DNA from: CAZLQG01 sp964561655
GTDB lineage: Bacteria > Patescibacteriota > Doudnabacteria > UBA920
DNA length: 28,802 nt
Direction: 5' to 3'
Assembly (NCBI GenBank): GCA_964561655.1
Contig: CAZLQG010000008.1
Coordinates: forward strand, 1 to 28,802
Below, piece after piece: positions 7,578 through 16,547 of this stretch. Numbering within the stretch: the first letter of the stretch is position 1; every line of letters starts with the position of its first letter. The notes under the pieces are model-generated. The model was not told the origin of the DNA. It saw nothing but the letters and a program-made list of their open reading frames with translations, and ran no database searches. The translations under genes and the position numbers were made by a program.

Positions 7578-8642
7578 CTATACTTTGTCTTCAACCGGCT
7601 CTTTTGCCTTATTCGGCAAAGCTTCGCCACTTTTTACCTTGTCTCTTACCGCTTTATCGATATCCTTAAAAATTTTCGAATTTTCTTTCAAAAAAGCTTT
7701 AGCCGCTTCCTTGCCCACACCCAGTTTTGCGTCACCGAACATATACGTATTGCCAGACTTCTCTATTACTTCCAAAAGCGTCCCGGTTTCCAATAAATCT
7801 CCAGCCGCGCTAATTCCTTCGTTATACATAATATCAAATTCCGCGACTTTAAAAGGCGGCGCCACTTTATTTTTGACGATTTTGGCTTTCACGCGGTTGC
7901 CTACGACCTTATCGCCAGCTTTGATTTGCGCGGCTCGCCTTACCTCCACCCTTACCGAAGCGTAAAACTTTAGCGCGTTGCCGCCCGTGGTGGTTTCGGG
8001 ATTACCGAACATAACACCTATCTTCATTCTGATTTGATTGATAAATATGACAGTAGTTTTAGATTTAGAAATAATACCCGTAAGCTTGCGTAAAGCCTGG
8101 CTCATAAGCCTTGCGTGAAGGCCCATGTGTGAGTCGCCCATTTCGCCTTCGATTTCGCTTCTGGGAGTCAAAGCCGCCACTGAATCAATGACTATTAAAC
8201 CCAAAGCATTACTTCTGACCAATGTCTCGCAAATATCCAACGCCTGTTCGCCGTTGTCCGGCTGACTGATTAATAGCTCTTCAAGTTTCACTCCGATTCT
8301 TTTGGCATAGTCCGGATCCAGCGCGTGCTCTGCATCTATAAAAGCCGCGAGCCCGCCGCGCTTTTGTACTTCGGCAATCATATGCAGAGCCAAGGTTGTC
8401 TTTCCGCTCGATTCAGGGCCATAAATTTCTACAACCCGCCCCTTGGGAATTCCTCCCACGCCTAAAGCCAAATCCAAAGAAATGCTTCCCGTAGGAATAG
8501 CCTCAACATTTAAAGTCTTGCTGTCGGATAACTTCATAATACTGCCGTCACCGAACTTGTCCTTGATTTGATCTAGCGCGCTTGAAACCGCTTTCCACTT
8601 TCCTTCTTCTGGAATACTGATTTTTGATGTCTGTTTCGCCAT
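7578..8642 (-). CDS. recA: Recombinase A
   Basis: ATP-dependent strand-exchange protein for homologous recombination and the SOS signal. 354 residues, full length. Seen: the N-terminal helix region with IPTGSISLDLALGVGG, Walker A GPESSGKTT (about 75-83), FIDAEHALDP, Walker B LIVIDSVAAL, loop L1 with RSEIEGEMGDSHMG, FINQIRMKIGVMFGNPETT, TGGNALKFYASVR and loop L2. The acidic C-tail is short (EPVEDKV). ATG at 8640-8642. It follows the RodZ-like gene by 28 nt on the same strand and is probably in the ftsK-rodZ-recA transcript. I see no convincing LexA-type operator directly upstream. Confidence 0.98.
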   Translation of the reverse strand: MAKQTSKISIPEEGKWKAVSSALDQIKDKFGDGSIMKLSDSKTLNVEAIPTGSISLDLALGVGGIPKGRVVEIYGPESSGKTTLALHMIAEVQKRGGLAAFIDAEHALDPDYAKRIGVKLEELLISQPDNGEQALDICETLVRSNALGLIVIDSVAALTPRSEIEGEMGDSHMGLHARLMSQALRKLTGIISKSKTTVIFINQIRMKIGVMFGNPETTTGGNALKFYASVRVEVRRAAQIKAGDKVVGNRVKAKIVKNKVAPPFKVAEFDIMYNEGISAAGDLLETGTLLEVIEKSGNTYMFGDAKLGVGKEAAKAFLKENSKIFKDIDKAVRDKVKSGEALPNKAKEPVEDKV

Positions 8643-8655
8643 ATATTATTTTTTT

Positions 8656-8684
8656 ATTGCTTGCTGCTTATTACTTATTGCTGT
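8656..8684. repeat. 7-nt tandem repeat over the end of the RodZ-like gene
   Basis: Four degenerate heptamers, TTGCTTG CTGCTTA TTACTTA and TTGCTGT (minus-strand consensus AGCAATA). They supply the last residues SNK and the TAA stop of the RodZ-like gene and run into the spacer before recA. Confidence 0.6.
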
Positions 8685-9624
8685 CTTCCATTGTATCAGA
8701 TTCGGCAAAAAATGGAATATTGGAAAGGTTTTCTCCCTCCCTACCCATTACACCGATATCTTTACCGTTCACGCTTACTTTCACCGCTCCCGCGTTTGGA
8801 GTGGAAAGTATTATTTTCCTCTGAGCCTCTAAAAATTTAACATCCCCCGTTTGGAAATTCGGCTCCAGCATATCTCCGTCATCAATTGTATAACTTACGC
8901 TTACCGGCTCCAAAATCTCCAACTTTAAAACTAAACCAAAATTTTTGTCCGCTTTTTCCTGCCCAATGACCGTCAAGGCCTGGCTCGTGCTTTTTCCGAA
9001 CCTATTGCTGGCAGTTATTATAAGCTCTCTAGGTCCAGGGCTAACGCCCAGTTCGGTTTCAAAACTACCGTCGCTCTCCACAAACAACTCCTGCTGATTA
9101 ATTTTAACCAGTGCTCCGGGTTTTGTTTTTCCCCTAACAACCGCAAACGACCCGCTGATGACAACGCTGTTCTGCGGTTCCAATATTGTTAAAGAAGGAG
9201 CTCTGTTGATCGACAACACTTGCCAAACAATATAACCAATGCTTGCAGCTATAAACAACGCGCCTAAAAATACACTAAGATTTTTAGGGGTAATCACCAA
9301 TCTCTCCCAAAAACTTTCAACCTTAGATTTAGGCGAAAGTGCTTGGATTTTAAGATTGTTGTCTATAATTTTTTCTTTTTTATACTGCTCAATCAAAGTT
9401 TGAGCATTAATCTTATAAATTTCAGCGAGCTGCCTTAAAAAACCCAAAACGTAAACGTCTGGAGGCAAAACCTCAAATCGGCCATTTTCCAAAGCTATTA
9501 AGAATTTTAAATTAATTCCCGTTTGCTTAGAAATCTCTTCCAATGAAAAGTTCAAACTATTTCTTACCTCGGCCAGATATTCACCTAAGGTTTCAATTTT
9601 AAATTTTTTTCTCTCAAAAAACAC
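8671..9624 (-). CDS. RodZ-like helix-turn-helix membrane protein
   Basis: About 317 residues. An N-terminal Cro/RodZ-type helix-turn-helix (TLGEYLAEVRNSLNFSLEEI to LGFLRQLAEIYKI), a basic linker, one transmembrane segment (about NLSVFLGALFIAASIGYIVW), then an extracytoplasmic Ig-like stretch (LTILEPQNSVVISGSFAVVR) and a C-terminal DUF4115-like beta domain (LEPVSVSYTIDDG to NGKDIGV). This is the RodZ layout; RodZ links the MreB cytoskeleton to the envelope, but no mreB is in the window. No in-frame ATG exists: I prefer GTG at 9622-9624, because the TTG at 9648 would put one arm of the 9631-9671 inverted repeat inside the gene. The C-terminus is written by heptamer repeats. Confidence 0.75.
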   Translation of the reverse strand: MFFERKKFKIETLGEYLAEVRNSLNFSLEEISKQTGINLKFLIALENGRFEVLPPDVYVLGFLRQLAEIYKINAQTLIEQYKKEKIIDNNLKIQALSPKSKVESFWERLVITPKNLSVFLGALFIAASIGYIVWQVLSINRAPSLTILEPQNSVVISGSFAVVRGKTKPGALVKINQQELFVESDGSFETELGVSPGPRELIITASNRFGKSTSQALTVIGQEKADKNFGLVLKLEILEPVSVSYTIDDGDMLEPNFQTGDVKFLEAQRKIILSTPNAGAVKVSVNGKDIGVMGREGENLSNIPFFAESDTMEDSNK

Positions 9625-9630
9625 AAAATA

Positions 9631-9671
9631 ATTGACATGATTGAACAAGATTTAAAAACAATCATGTCAAT
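9631..9671. promoter_or_regulatory. 13-bp perfect inverted repeat between ftsK and the RodZ-like gene
   Basis: ATTGACATGATTG (9631-9643) and CAATCATGTCAAT (9659-9671), 15-nt loop. It lies between the ftsK stop (9687) and the preferred GTG start (9624). It could be a regulator site, a weak terminator (T-rich after the stem on the minus strand) or an RNA processing hairpin. Confidence 0.5.
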
Positions 9672-9686
9672 CTTGATCAATCTTAT

Positions 9687-11918
9687 TTAATCTTGGTCAA
9701 TATCTTCGCTTCCATACTCTTCCCTTTCTATCCGCGATACTCCATACACTTCCCTGGGTTTTGCCCCCTCGCCAGGCCCGATTATGCCTTTTTCTTCCAA
9801 AATATCCAAAAGCCGGGCGGCCCGAGCATAACCAATCCTTAAACGTCTCTGCAACAAAGAAGCCGAAGCCTTCCTTGCTCTTAATACTTCTTCTTTAGCT
9901 TCCTCAAACAGCTCATCGTCCGCCTCGTCTCTGGTTCCGGAAACACCCGGAATGCCAAAAGATTTTTTCGGCTTTTGTAAAATTTCTTCATTATAAATTA
10001 CCGCTCCAGTCTGTTGTTTGAAGAAATCAACAACTTTTTTTACTTCCTTCTCACCAATAAATGCGCCCTGGACACGTTTTGGCTTATTAAATTCAGCGGA
10101 AATGAAAAGCATATCTCCATTGCCTAAAAGCTTTTCCGCACCGGCAGAATCAAGAATCGTACGACTGTCCACCTGACTAGCTACGGCAAAAGCAATCCGG
10201 GAAGTGATATTTGCCTTAATCAAACCCGTGATAATATCCACGGAAGGACGCTGTGTGGCCACAACCAAATGGATGCCGACAGCTCTCGCCATTTGCGCCA
10301 AACGCACAATAGCCGCCTCCACGTCCGCCTGGGCCACAGCCATAAGATCTGCGAGCTCGTCTACAATAACCACAACATAAGGTAATTGAAGCCCCGAATC
10401 CTGATTATACTCAATAATATTTCGTTTGCCGGTTTCGGACAAAAGTTTATAGCGACGGTCCATTTCCGCAACTGACCATTTCAAAGAATTAATGGCCTTT
10501 TCATGGTCGGTGACTACCGGCGTAAGCAAATGCGGAATGCCATTATACAGATTTAATTCCACTCTTTTGGGATCAATAACAATAAATTTTACGTCCTGCG
10601 GGGTATTACGGTAAAGCAAAGAAGTAAGCAAACTATTGATGGCAACGCTTTTGCCCGTGCCGGTGGCGCCAGCAATAAGTAAGTGGGGCATTCTCACGAT
10701 GTCCGCTATCATGGGATGCCCGGCTACGTCGCGCCCGAGGCCGAAAACGAGCTTACTCTTATGGTCAATAAACTCTTTAGTCTGCATAACTTCGCGCAAA
10801 CGGACAATGGCCGTGGATTTGTTAGGCACCTCAATGCCAACCAGCGATTTTCCGGGAATAGGCAGCTCCATCCTAATGGAATGGGCCGCAAGAGCCAAAG
10901 CCAGATCATTCTGGAGCGCCCCAATCTGAGAAAGCTTTACGCCCGTCTGGGGCCGCAAGGTATACTGGGTAACGGTGGGACCCACGTTGACCTCGCCCAT
11001 TTCAACTTCAATACCAAAATCTTCCAAGGTCTTTTTTATAATTTGCATGTTGGCTTCGATATTGCCACTTTCCACGCTGGTATAATTCTCCTCTAATAAA
11101 TCAAAAGGTGGAAGTTTCCAGTCTTTCCTGTCCTGCAGTTGAATGGCGTCCATTTTAACCTGGTCGTCGGACAGAGATTTTTTTACAGTCGGTTTAACTT
11201 CATCTTCCTCTTCTTCGGCAAGTCTTTTATTTTTCGCAACCACCTTCTCGCTGATAAAGCCTTCCTTGCCCATGCCATAAATTTTTACCGTTCCCGCAGG
11301 TGGCAATCCTGCTTTAACGGCTGACTCTATTTCCGCCTTTTTGCCTCTGCCCAGCCAAAGCCTAGAAAGAGAAACGTTAAACATAACCAAAACAGCAATT
11401 ACAAACAAAGCGAATAATATTAAACTGCCGGCCCAAAAACCCAAAAAGTTAAAAGCCGAACCGCCAAAAATCGCTCCCAAAAAACCTCCTGCCTGGCCTT
11501 GTTCGGCCAGAGCAAACGCGGTGCCTTTGTTGTTAGACAAATAAAACAAATGAATAAGACCCGAAATGCTACCAATTAAAAGCAAAGCTCCCAAATAAAT
11601 CCGCCAGTAAAAACTTCTATCTTTTCTTTTTTCTTCCTTGTCTTTGTCTTCTTCGGAAAACTTATGTTTAGCCAACAAAACAGAAATCAGCAAAAACAAT
11701 AGCGGAACAAAATAAGCCAGCAATCCAAAAGCCCATTTAAGCAAACTTAACAAGAATCTCCCTAAACTTCCGGCCAAATCCACGGTGGCAAGCAGCGTCA
11801 AAAGGCCCAAAAACACGAATACAACCACTGCCACTCCCCGCTTGGTGTCCTGCAATAAATTTAACTTAGGCAAGGAAAAGAAGAAGTCTTTGTTTCGTTT
11901 TTTCTTTCTTCTACCCAT
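9687..11918 (-). CDS. ftsK: DNA translocase FtsK/SpoIIIE
   Basis: Membrane-anchored DNA pump that clears chromosomes from the division septum. About 743 residues. Four N-terminal hydrophobic segments (about residues 30-195), a short charged linker, an alpha domain (GNIEANMQIIKKTLEDFGIE), the RecA-like motor with Walker A AGATGTGKS and Walker B VVVIVDELADLM, DPKRVELN, and ATQRPSVDIITG, and a C-terminal gamma winged helix (SLLQRRLRIGYARAARLLD) that reads KOPS-type sites. The linker is much shorter than in E. coli. I chose the ATG at 11916-11918 (MGRRKKKRN); an upstream GTG at 11939 is possible. First of the likely ftsK-rodZ-recA run. Confidence 0.96.
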   Translation of the reverse strand: MGRRKKKRNKDFFFSLPKLNLLQDTKRGVAVVVFVFLGLLTLLATVDLAGSLGRFLLSLLKWAFGLLAYFVPLLFLLISVLLAKHKFSEEDKDKEEKRKDRSFYWRIYLGALLLIGSISGLIHLFYLSNNKGTAFALAEQGQAGGFLGAIFGGSAFNFLGFWAGSLILFALFVIAVLVMFNVSLSRLWLGRGKKAEIESAVKAGLPPAGTVKIYGMGKEGFISEKVVAKNKRLAEEEEDEVKPTVKKSLSDDQVKMDAIQLQDRKDWKLPPFDLLEENYTSVESGNIEANMQIIKKTLEDFGIEVEMGEVNVGPTVTQYTLRPQTGVKLSQIGALQNDLALALAAHSIRMELPIPGKSLVGIEVPNKSTAIVRLREVMQTKEFIDHKSKLVFGLGRDVAGHPMIADIVRMPHLLIAGATGTGKSVAINSLLTSLLYRNTPQDVKFIVIDPKRVELNLYNGIPHLLTPVVTDHEKAINSLKWSVAEMDRRYKLLSETGKRNIIEYNQDSGLQLPYVVVIVDELADLMAVAQADVEAAIVRLAQMARAVGIHLVVATQRPSVDIITGLIKANITSRIAFAVASQVDSRTILDSAGAEKLLGNGDMLFISAEFNKPKRVQGAFIGEKEVKKVVDFFKQQTGAVIYNEEILQKPKKSFGIPGVSGTRDEADDELFEEAKEEVLRARKASASLLQRRLRIGYARAARLLDILEEKGIIGPGEGAKPREVYGVSRIEREEYGSEDIDQD

Positions 11919-12018
11919 GAATTTTTGAAGAAAATTCACCCCGAGTAAAGCCGAAGGGTAAATCCAATATCTTAATTGATTAAATACTGCTTTATTCTAC
12001 CACCTTTTAGGCCAACTT

Positions 12019-12052
12019 AAAACCCCCACACTAATTCTAATGTGGGGGGTTA
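12019..12052 (-). terminator. Intrinsic terminator after hsp20 (bidirectional shape)
   Basis: AACCCCCACA (12021-12030) pairs with TGTGGGGGGTT (12041-12051) across a 10-nt loop, with one extra G. On the minus strand it is followed by TTTTAAG, 10 nt after the hsp20 stop. It separates hsp20 from ftsK. Confidence 0.75.
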
Positions 12053-12061
12053 TGATATTTA

Positions 12062-12628
12062 TTAAAGTCCTTTTACTTTTACCTTTTTCGTCTTGGCTTT
12101 GGCGGCTTTTGGAATAATGATTGTCAAAATCCCGGCCTTTAAATCTGCTTCGATTTTCTCACTGTCAATATCCACCGGAATTATCACACTTCTGGCAAAG
12201 TTACCCCAATAGCATTCCTGATAAAAATAATCATCTTCCGAAACTGTTTCTTCCTTCCTGCGGCTACCTTTTATGGTAACCATGTCATTTGCCACCGTAA
12301 TGTCAATATCTTCCGGCCGGACTCCCGCAATGGTGGACTTGATGATCACGTTGTCCTTTGTCTGATACATATCAATATTAAGTTGGCCTTCAAAATCATT
12401 AAGCCAATCTTCACCCCCAGTTTTTTCTTTTGGTTTTGTTTCCGTCTCCTCTTCTACCACTTGTTCCAACCCCACGACCTGCTCTTCCTCCATATCGTCA
12501 GGAGCCAATTCTTCGGCTTCAACCTCTGCTTGCTCAACCTGTGAAACTGCCACCTCTTCCGGTTCTTCTTCTGTCACGCTTCCCCCCATTATTTTCCCAA
12601 AAAATGATGTTTTACCCTTCTTAGCCAT
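12062..12628 (-). CDS. Small heat-shock protein Hsp20/alpha-crystallin
   Basis: ATP-independent holdase that keeps unfolding proteins soluble. About 188 residues from the ATG at 12626-12628 (MAKKGKTSFFGKIM). A long Glu/Val-rich acidic region (about 20-75) precedes the alpha-crystallin domain, which starts at DMYQTKDNVIIKSTIAGVRP and ends with the A-x-x-x-x-G-I-L-type motif LKAGILTIIIPK and a basic tail KAKTKKVKVKGL. The acidic N-terminal extension is unusual compared with bacterial Hsp20 (about 140-150 residues). A TTG at 12706 would lie upstream of the predicted transcription start, so it was rejected. Single-gene unit with its own promoter and terminator. Confidence 0.9.
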   Translation of the reverse strand: MAKKGKTSFFGKIMGGSVTEEEPEEVAVSQVEQAEVEAEELAPDDMEEEQVVGLEQVVEEETETKPKEKTGGEDWLNDFEGQLNIDMYQTKDNVIIKSTIAGVRPEDIDITVANDMVTIKGSRRKEETVSEDDYFYQECYWGNFARSVIIPVDIDSEKIEADLKAGILTIIIPKAAKAKTKKVKVKGL

Positions 12629-12695
12629 ACGTTTAAATGTTAATGGCCCCGCTTGCTTTAAAAGTTTTTGATTACGGGGGATATTTAGTAAGTTA

Positions 12696-12724
12696 ATATT
12701 AAACAATTATTCTAATTCCGTCAA
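12696..12724 (-). promoter_or_regulatory. Promoter of hsp20
   Basis: Minus-strand TTGACG (12719-12724), 17-nt spacer, TAATAT (12696-12701). Start near 12690 gives a leader of about 60 nt before the ATG at 12628. No CIRCE element (TTAGCACTC-N9-GAGTGCTAA) is seen. Confidence 0.5.
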
Positions 12725-12801
12725 ACCTTAAATTCTAGGACAATTTTATGAAACAACAAGCTCTTAAACTTATTTTATTTCCTTTGTTTCCTTGGGGTTT
12801 T

Positions 12802-13896
12802 TTAAATGTGCAACAAATTTTGCACGGCTTTTACAACCGGAGACCCAAACTGGACGAGCTTGTTTATTTGTAAAGTCTGCTGCTGCAACTTTTTCTGAAG
12901 CAAATGCTTCTGTAATTCATTGCGTATAAGTTCAGCTAAATTTTTAGGCATAATTTCGGCCAAACCTTTGCTTTTTAAATACTCACAGTTAAGGCTCTCC
13001 TGACCCGGAAGCTTATGAGTCACAATTACCGGTAAATTCCACTTAAGGCTTTCGGAAACCGACATTCCGCCGGGTTTGGTAATGAATACATCCGCTGTGG
13101 AATAAAGTTCATCCATTGGTTTGTAAAAACCCAAAACTATCAAATCTTTGTGGGCCGGCTTTTGGGCTAGCTGCTTATAAAGCGGCATATTTTTCCCGCA
13201 GACAACAATAACTTTTGCCTCATTTAATTCCAACAACTGCCTTAAGGTGTCCAAATTAAAGCCAATCCCCAAAGACCCGATCCCTACTAAAATCACTTTT
13301 TCCCCAGGCGCCATCCCAAACTTGCGCCTGACGACTTCGGCGTCAACGGGAATTTTAGGCTTTAAGGTAATCCCGCAGACTGTAATTTTCTCCGCGGGGA
13401 TCCCTAAAGAAACCATTTGGTTTTTTTGCTCCTCAATGTTTGCCAGATAATGGTCACAATTATCGTAAAGCCAAAAACGGTGCAAATGAAAATCGGAAAA
13501 GGCTATGACAAACCTGCCCTTATAAAGCCCTCTAGCTCTTAAAGAAGAAACTGCGGCCGAAGCCGTAGTCTGCGTGGCAATCACGACCCCAGGCTGGAAC
13601 TGCCGAATAAGCGCTAAAACTTTCTCTGAATGTTTGGCTGCAAGTTTTATCCTAAGCGGCAGGCTTATGTCCGCTATAAACGAACTGCCGTACAAAAATT
13701 CCCAAAACCACGGCGTATATTTGTTTATTAAACGGTGCAGGATTTTGCCAAAGCTTACCAGCGCGCCTTCCTCCACTTTCAAAATATCGGCCAATTTAAC
13801 CTCAAAACCCGCCTGTTTAAGCGCGTAGCCGATATTTTCAGCCATGGCCTTGTGCCCCAGCCCTATTGAAGTATGAAGAATTAAAATTTTGGGCAT
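12802..13896 (-). CDS. GT28-family glycosyltransferase (MGDG synthase / UgtP-like)
   Basis: 364 residues. The N-terminus PKILILHTSIGLGHKAMAEN matches the MGDG-synthase/diacylglycerol glucosyltransferase start (S-x-G-x-GH-x-x-A). The C-terminal domain holds VILVGIGSLGIG and the donor-binding FITKPGGMSVSESL, then PVIVTHKLPGQESLN, as in GT28 enzymes. It probably transfers a sugar from a UDP-sugar to a lipid at the inner face of the membrane; acceptor and donor cannot be read. MurG is less likely, because the acceptor-side GGS motifs of MurG are absent. ATG at 13894-13896. It follows the aspartase-type gene by 12 nt and so belongs to the same run. galU in the same window could supply UDP-glucose. 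Confidence 0.85.
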   Translation of the reverse strand: MPKILILHTSIGLGHKAMAENIGYALKQAGFEVKLADILKVEEGALVSFGKILHRLINKYTPWFWEFLYGSSFIADISLPLRIKLAAKHSEKVLALIRQFQPGVVIATQTTASAAVSSLRARGLYKGRFVIAFSDFHLHRFWLYDNCDHYLANIEEQKNQMVSLGIPAEKITVCGITLKPKIPVDAEVVRRKFGMAPGEKVILVGIGSLGIGFNLDTLRQLLELNEAKVIVVCGKNMPLYKQLAQKPAHKDLIVLGFYKPMDELYSTADVFITKPGGMSVSESLKWNLPVIVTHKLPGQESLNCEYLKSKGLAEIMPKNLAELIRNELQKHLLQKKLQQQTLQINKLVQFGSPVVKAVQNLLHI

Positions 13897-13908
13897 GTCT
13901 TTAAGTTT

Positions 13909-15243
13909 TTATTTTTTACCGTTTCGGAATGACCCCACTATCGCGTCAAATTCTTTATTGGTCATCAGCTTCTCCTCTATAACCACTTGTCTTAAAGTCC
14001 TCCCAGAGCTGATGGACCTTTTTACTAGTTCGCCAATTTTATCATAACCGAAGTTGGGGGCAAGCAAAGTCGCGTAAGCCGTGGAGGCTTCAAGCAGTTC
14101 TTTGCACCTTTTTCTGTTGGCCTTAATAGTCAACACGCATTTTTTTGTAAACTGCTCTAAAACCTCGTTTGTCAGCTGTAAACTCTGCAAAAGTCTGTCG
14201 GCGATTGTGGGGAACATCACGCCCAACTCCATTTGCGCCGCGTGTGCGGAGTGCTCAATTGTCAAATTGTTGCCTGAAATCAAATAATAAAGCTGATTCA
14301 CGGTTTCTGGCAATACCGGATTAACCTTGCCAGGCATAATGGAGGAACCTTTCTGCAGTTCCGTTAAACTTATTTCCCCCCAGCCTCCCTTGGGCCCGCT
14401 GGCCATAAGCCTTAAATCGCTGGCGATTTTAGAAGCGTCCAGCGTCAGGGCAGTCACCGCCTGAGATATGGCCAAAAAGTCGGTCTGACTGCTGGTTTGG
14501 GACATTAAATTGGCCGCCGGACGGAACTTCTGCTTTGTAATCCAGTTTAACTTTTTATATAAAGCTCTTATATACTTTGGGCTGGCATTAATAGAATTTC
14601 CAATCGCAGTCCCGCCTAAATTGAGCTCCTCGCAAAATGCTACTATCCGGTCAATTTTTTTCTGATGCCATCTAATCACCCCGGCATACGAAGCAAATTC
14701 CGCGCCAAGCGTGGTAGGCACCGCATCCTGCAGATGGGTTCTGGCCAATTTTGCCACATCCTCAAACTCTCTAGCCTTTCTTTCCAAAGCCTCAACCAAT
14801 GCTCTTAAAGTCTTTTGTAAATCATGGGTAAGACGGATGGATGCAATTTTTATGGCCGAAGGGTTCGCATCGTTGGTGGACTGGCTCTGGTTAACATGGT
14901 CAAGGGGATGAACCACTGTCTTTTTACCTTGTTTCTCCAAACTTTCCGTAGCCATGCTGGCTATTACCTCATTCACGTTCATGTTAGTGGAAGTGCCCGC
15001 TCCTCCCTGAAGAGCCTTAAGCGGGAACTGTTCTTTGTATCCACCGGCCAAAACTTTATCACAAGTCTTAACAATGGCATTCTTAATATCCCTGGAAATG
15101 TTTCCGTCCTGATAATTCGCGATTGCGGCCGCCTTTTTTATTTCCACCAGCGCGAAAATAAACTCCTTATGAACTTTATATACGCTGAAAGGAAAATTCT
15201 TTAGAGCTTTCTGGGTTTGAGAGCCGTAATAAATCTTTTTCAT
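13909..15243 (-). CDS. aspA: Aspartase/fumarase superfamily lyase, probably aspartate ammonia-lyase
   Basis: 444 residues, full length. Seen: GGAGTSTNMNVNEVIA (about 80-95), HPLDHVNQSQSTND, RTHLQDAVPTTLG, GGTAIGNS and the family signature GSSIMPGKVNPV (about 299-310). GGAGTS, the ELQKGSS context and PETVNQ resemble aspartase more than fumarase (which has GSGTQTNMN and ENEPGSS), so aspartate = fumarate + ammonia is the best guess; fumarase remains possible. The ATG overlaps the thrC TGA (ATGA at 15240-15243), implying translational coupling. No other TCA-cycle gene is in the window, so the role could be making or using aspartate in a reduced network. Confidence 0.85.
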   Translation of the reverse strand: MKKIYYGSQTQKALKNFPFSVYKVHKEFIFALVEIKKAAAIANYQDGNISRDIKNAIVKTCDKVLAGGYKEQFPLKALQGGAGTSTNMNVNEVIASMATESLEKQGKKTVVHPLDHVNQSQSTNDANPSAIKIASIRLTHDLQKTLRALVEALERKAREFEDVAKLARTHLQDAVPTTLGAEFASYAGVIRWHQKKIDRIVAFCEELNLGGTAIGNSINASPKYIRALYKKLNWITKQKFRPAANLMSQTSSQTDFLAISQAVTALTLDASKIASDLRLMASGPKGGWGEISLTELQKGSSIMPGKVNPVLPETVNQLYYLISGNNLTIEHSAHAAQMELGVMFPTIADRLLQSLQLTNEVLEQFTKKCVLTIKANRKRCKELLEASTAYATLLAPNFGYDKIGELVKRSISSGRTLRQVVIEEKLMTNKEFDAIVGSFRNGKK

Positions 15244-16547
15244 TTTTCATTGCACTTTAATAATATCTTTTTTAATGATTTGTAATTCTTGGAAACTAAA
15301 ATTGATTTTTTCTTTTTTCCCGCCGCTGCCCGCAGCTGAGGCGGATAAGTAATTTTTTTCTCGATAACTGAATCTACCACCTCTTTAAATTTGGCAGGAT
15401 GCGCCGTAGCTAGAACAATTACCGGACGGCTTTTTATAAAATTGGATTTGAGCGCGGCGGTTATGCCCACGGCCGTGTGTGGATCTAAAATATATTTATA
15501 CTTACTGTAAATTTTGTCAATTGTCCTAAGGGTTTGTTTATCGCTCACGCTAAAACCTAAAATATCACGGTTCATTGCCCGCAAACTATTTTGGTAAATT
15601 TTCTGTATGCGGATAAAATTACTCGGGTTACCGACGTCCATAGCGTTGGAGATTGTATGTTTGGATTTTTGGGGCTTAAACTTCCCAGTTTTTAAATACT
15701 TAGGGAAGACATCGTTGGCATTGGTAGCGGCAATGAATTTATGAACCGCCAAGCCCATTTGCCCCGCTATCAGCCCGGAGGTTAAGTGCCCAAAATTGCC
15801 GCTGGGCACCACAAATACCGGAGTGCTTTTTATGCCTTGATTTTTTAATTGGCCCGCGGCATAAAAATAATAAAACGATTGCGGCAGCAGTCTTCCAAAA
15901 TTTATGGAATTGGCGGAGGAAAATTTCATACGGCTATTTAAATCAGCGTCGCCCAAAACTTTTTTTGCCAAATTTTGGCAATCATCAAAAGTACCCCTAA
16001 CTTCAAAGGCTGTAATATTATATCCATAGGTGGTAAGTTGTTTTTCTTGAAAAGGGCTGACCTTTTTGCTTGGATACAAAATATAAACATGAATATTCGG
16101 TACTTTAAAAAATCCGCTTGCCACAGCGCTGCCTGTGTCCCCTGAAGTCGCTACAATTATATTTAGCCTGGAATTTAAACCCCTGGCAAAGTACCCCATT
16201 ATCCGGGCTAAAAACCTTGCGCCAAAATCCTTAAAAGCCATGGTCGGGCCATGAAAAAGCTCCAATACATACAAATTTTTATCCAGCCGTTTTAAAGGCA
16301 CAGAAAAATTAAAAGCCTCCCTAATAATTTTTTCCAAATCTCCCCGAGAAATTTCTGTGATGAACCGCTTAGCCACGCCTTTGGCAATCTCATGAAACGA
16401 ACTTTTCGGCAAATCAATAAAAAACTTTTTGGGAAGCTTTGGAAAATCTTGCGGCATAAAAAGACCACCGTCGGGAGCTATCCCTAAAAGCAAAACTTCT
16501 TTAAAAGAAAATTCTTTTGCCCGTTTATTGGTACTGTAAAATAACAT
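15240..16547 (-). CDS. thrC: Threonine synthase
   Basis: PLP enzyme turning O-phosphohomoserine into threonine. 435 residues. N-terminal start MLFYSTNKRAKEFSFKEVLL with GIAPDGGLFMPQDFP, PLP-lysine motif HGPTMAFKDFGARFLARIMG, phosphate-loop region ATSGDTGSAVASGFF, then SANSINFGRLLPQ and PSGNFGHLTSGLIA. All expected elements are present. It overlaps the downstream lyase by 4 nt and starts directly after the upstream kinase stop, so the three are one unit. No homoserine dehydrogenase or classical GHMP homoserine kinase is in the window. ATG at 16545-16547. Confidence 0.95.
   Translation of the reverse strand: MLFYSTNKRAKEFSFKEVLLLGIAPDGGLFMPQDFPKLPKKFFIDLPKSSFHEIAKGVAKRFITEISRGDLEKIIREAFNFSVPLKRLDKNLYVLELFHGPTMAFKDFGARFLARIMGYFARGLNSRLNIIVATSGDTGSAVASGFFKVPNIHVYILYPSKKVSPFQEKQLTTYGYNITAFEVRGTFDDCQNLAKKVLGDADLNSRMKFSSANSINFGRLLPQSFYYFYAAGQLKNQGIKSTPVFVVPSGNFGHLTSGLIAGQMGLAVHKFIAATNANDVFPKYLKTGKFKPQKSKHTISNAMDVGNPSNFIRIQKIYQNSLRAMNRDILGFSVSDKQTLRTIDKIYSKYKYILDPHTAVGITAALKSNFIKSRPVIVLATAHPAKFKEVVDSVIEKKITYPPQLRAAAGKKKKSILVSKNYKSLKKILLKCNEK

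Noticed and set aside
7433..7630. Minus-strand frame between recA and the MFS gene
   Set aside because: Overlaps the recA 3' end in another frame and runs through the 13-bp hairpin.
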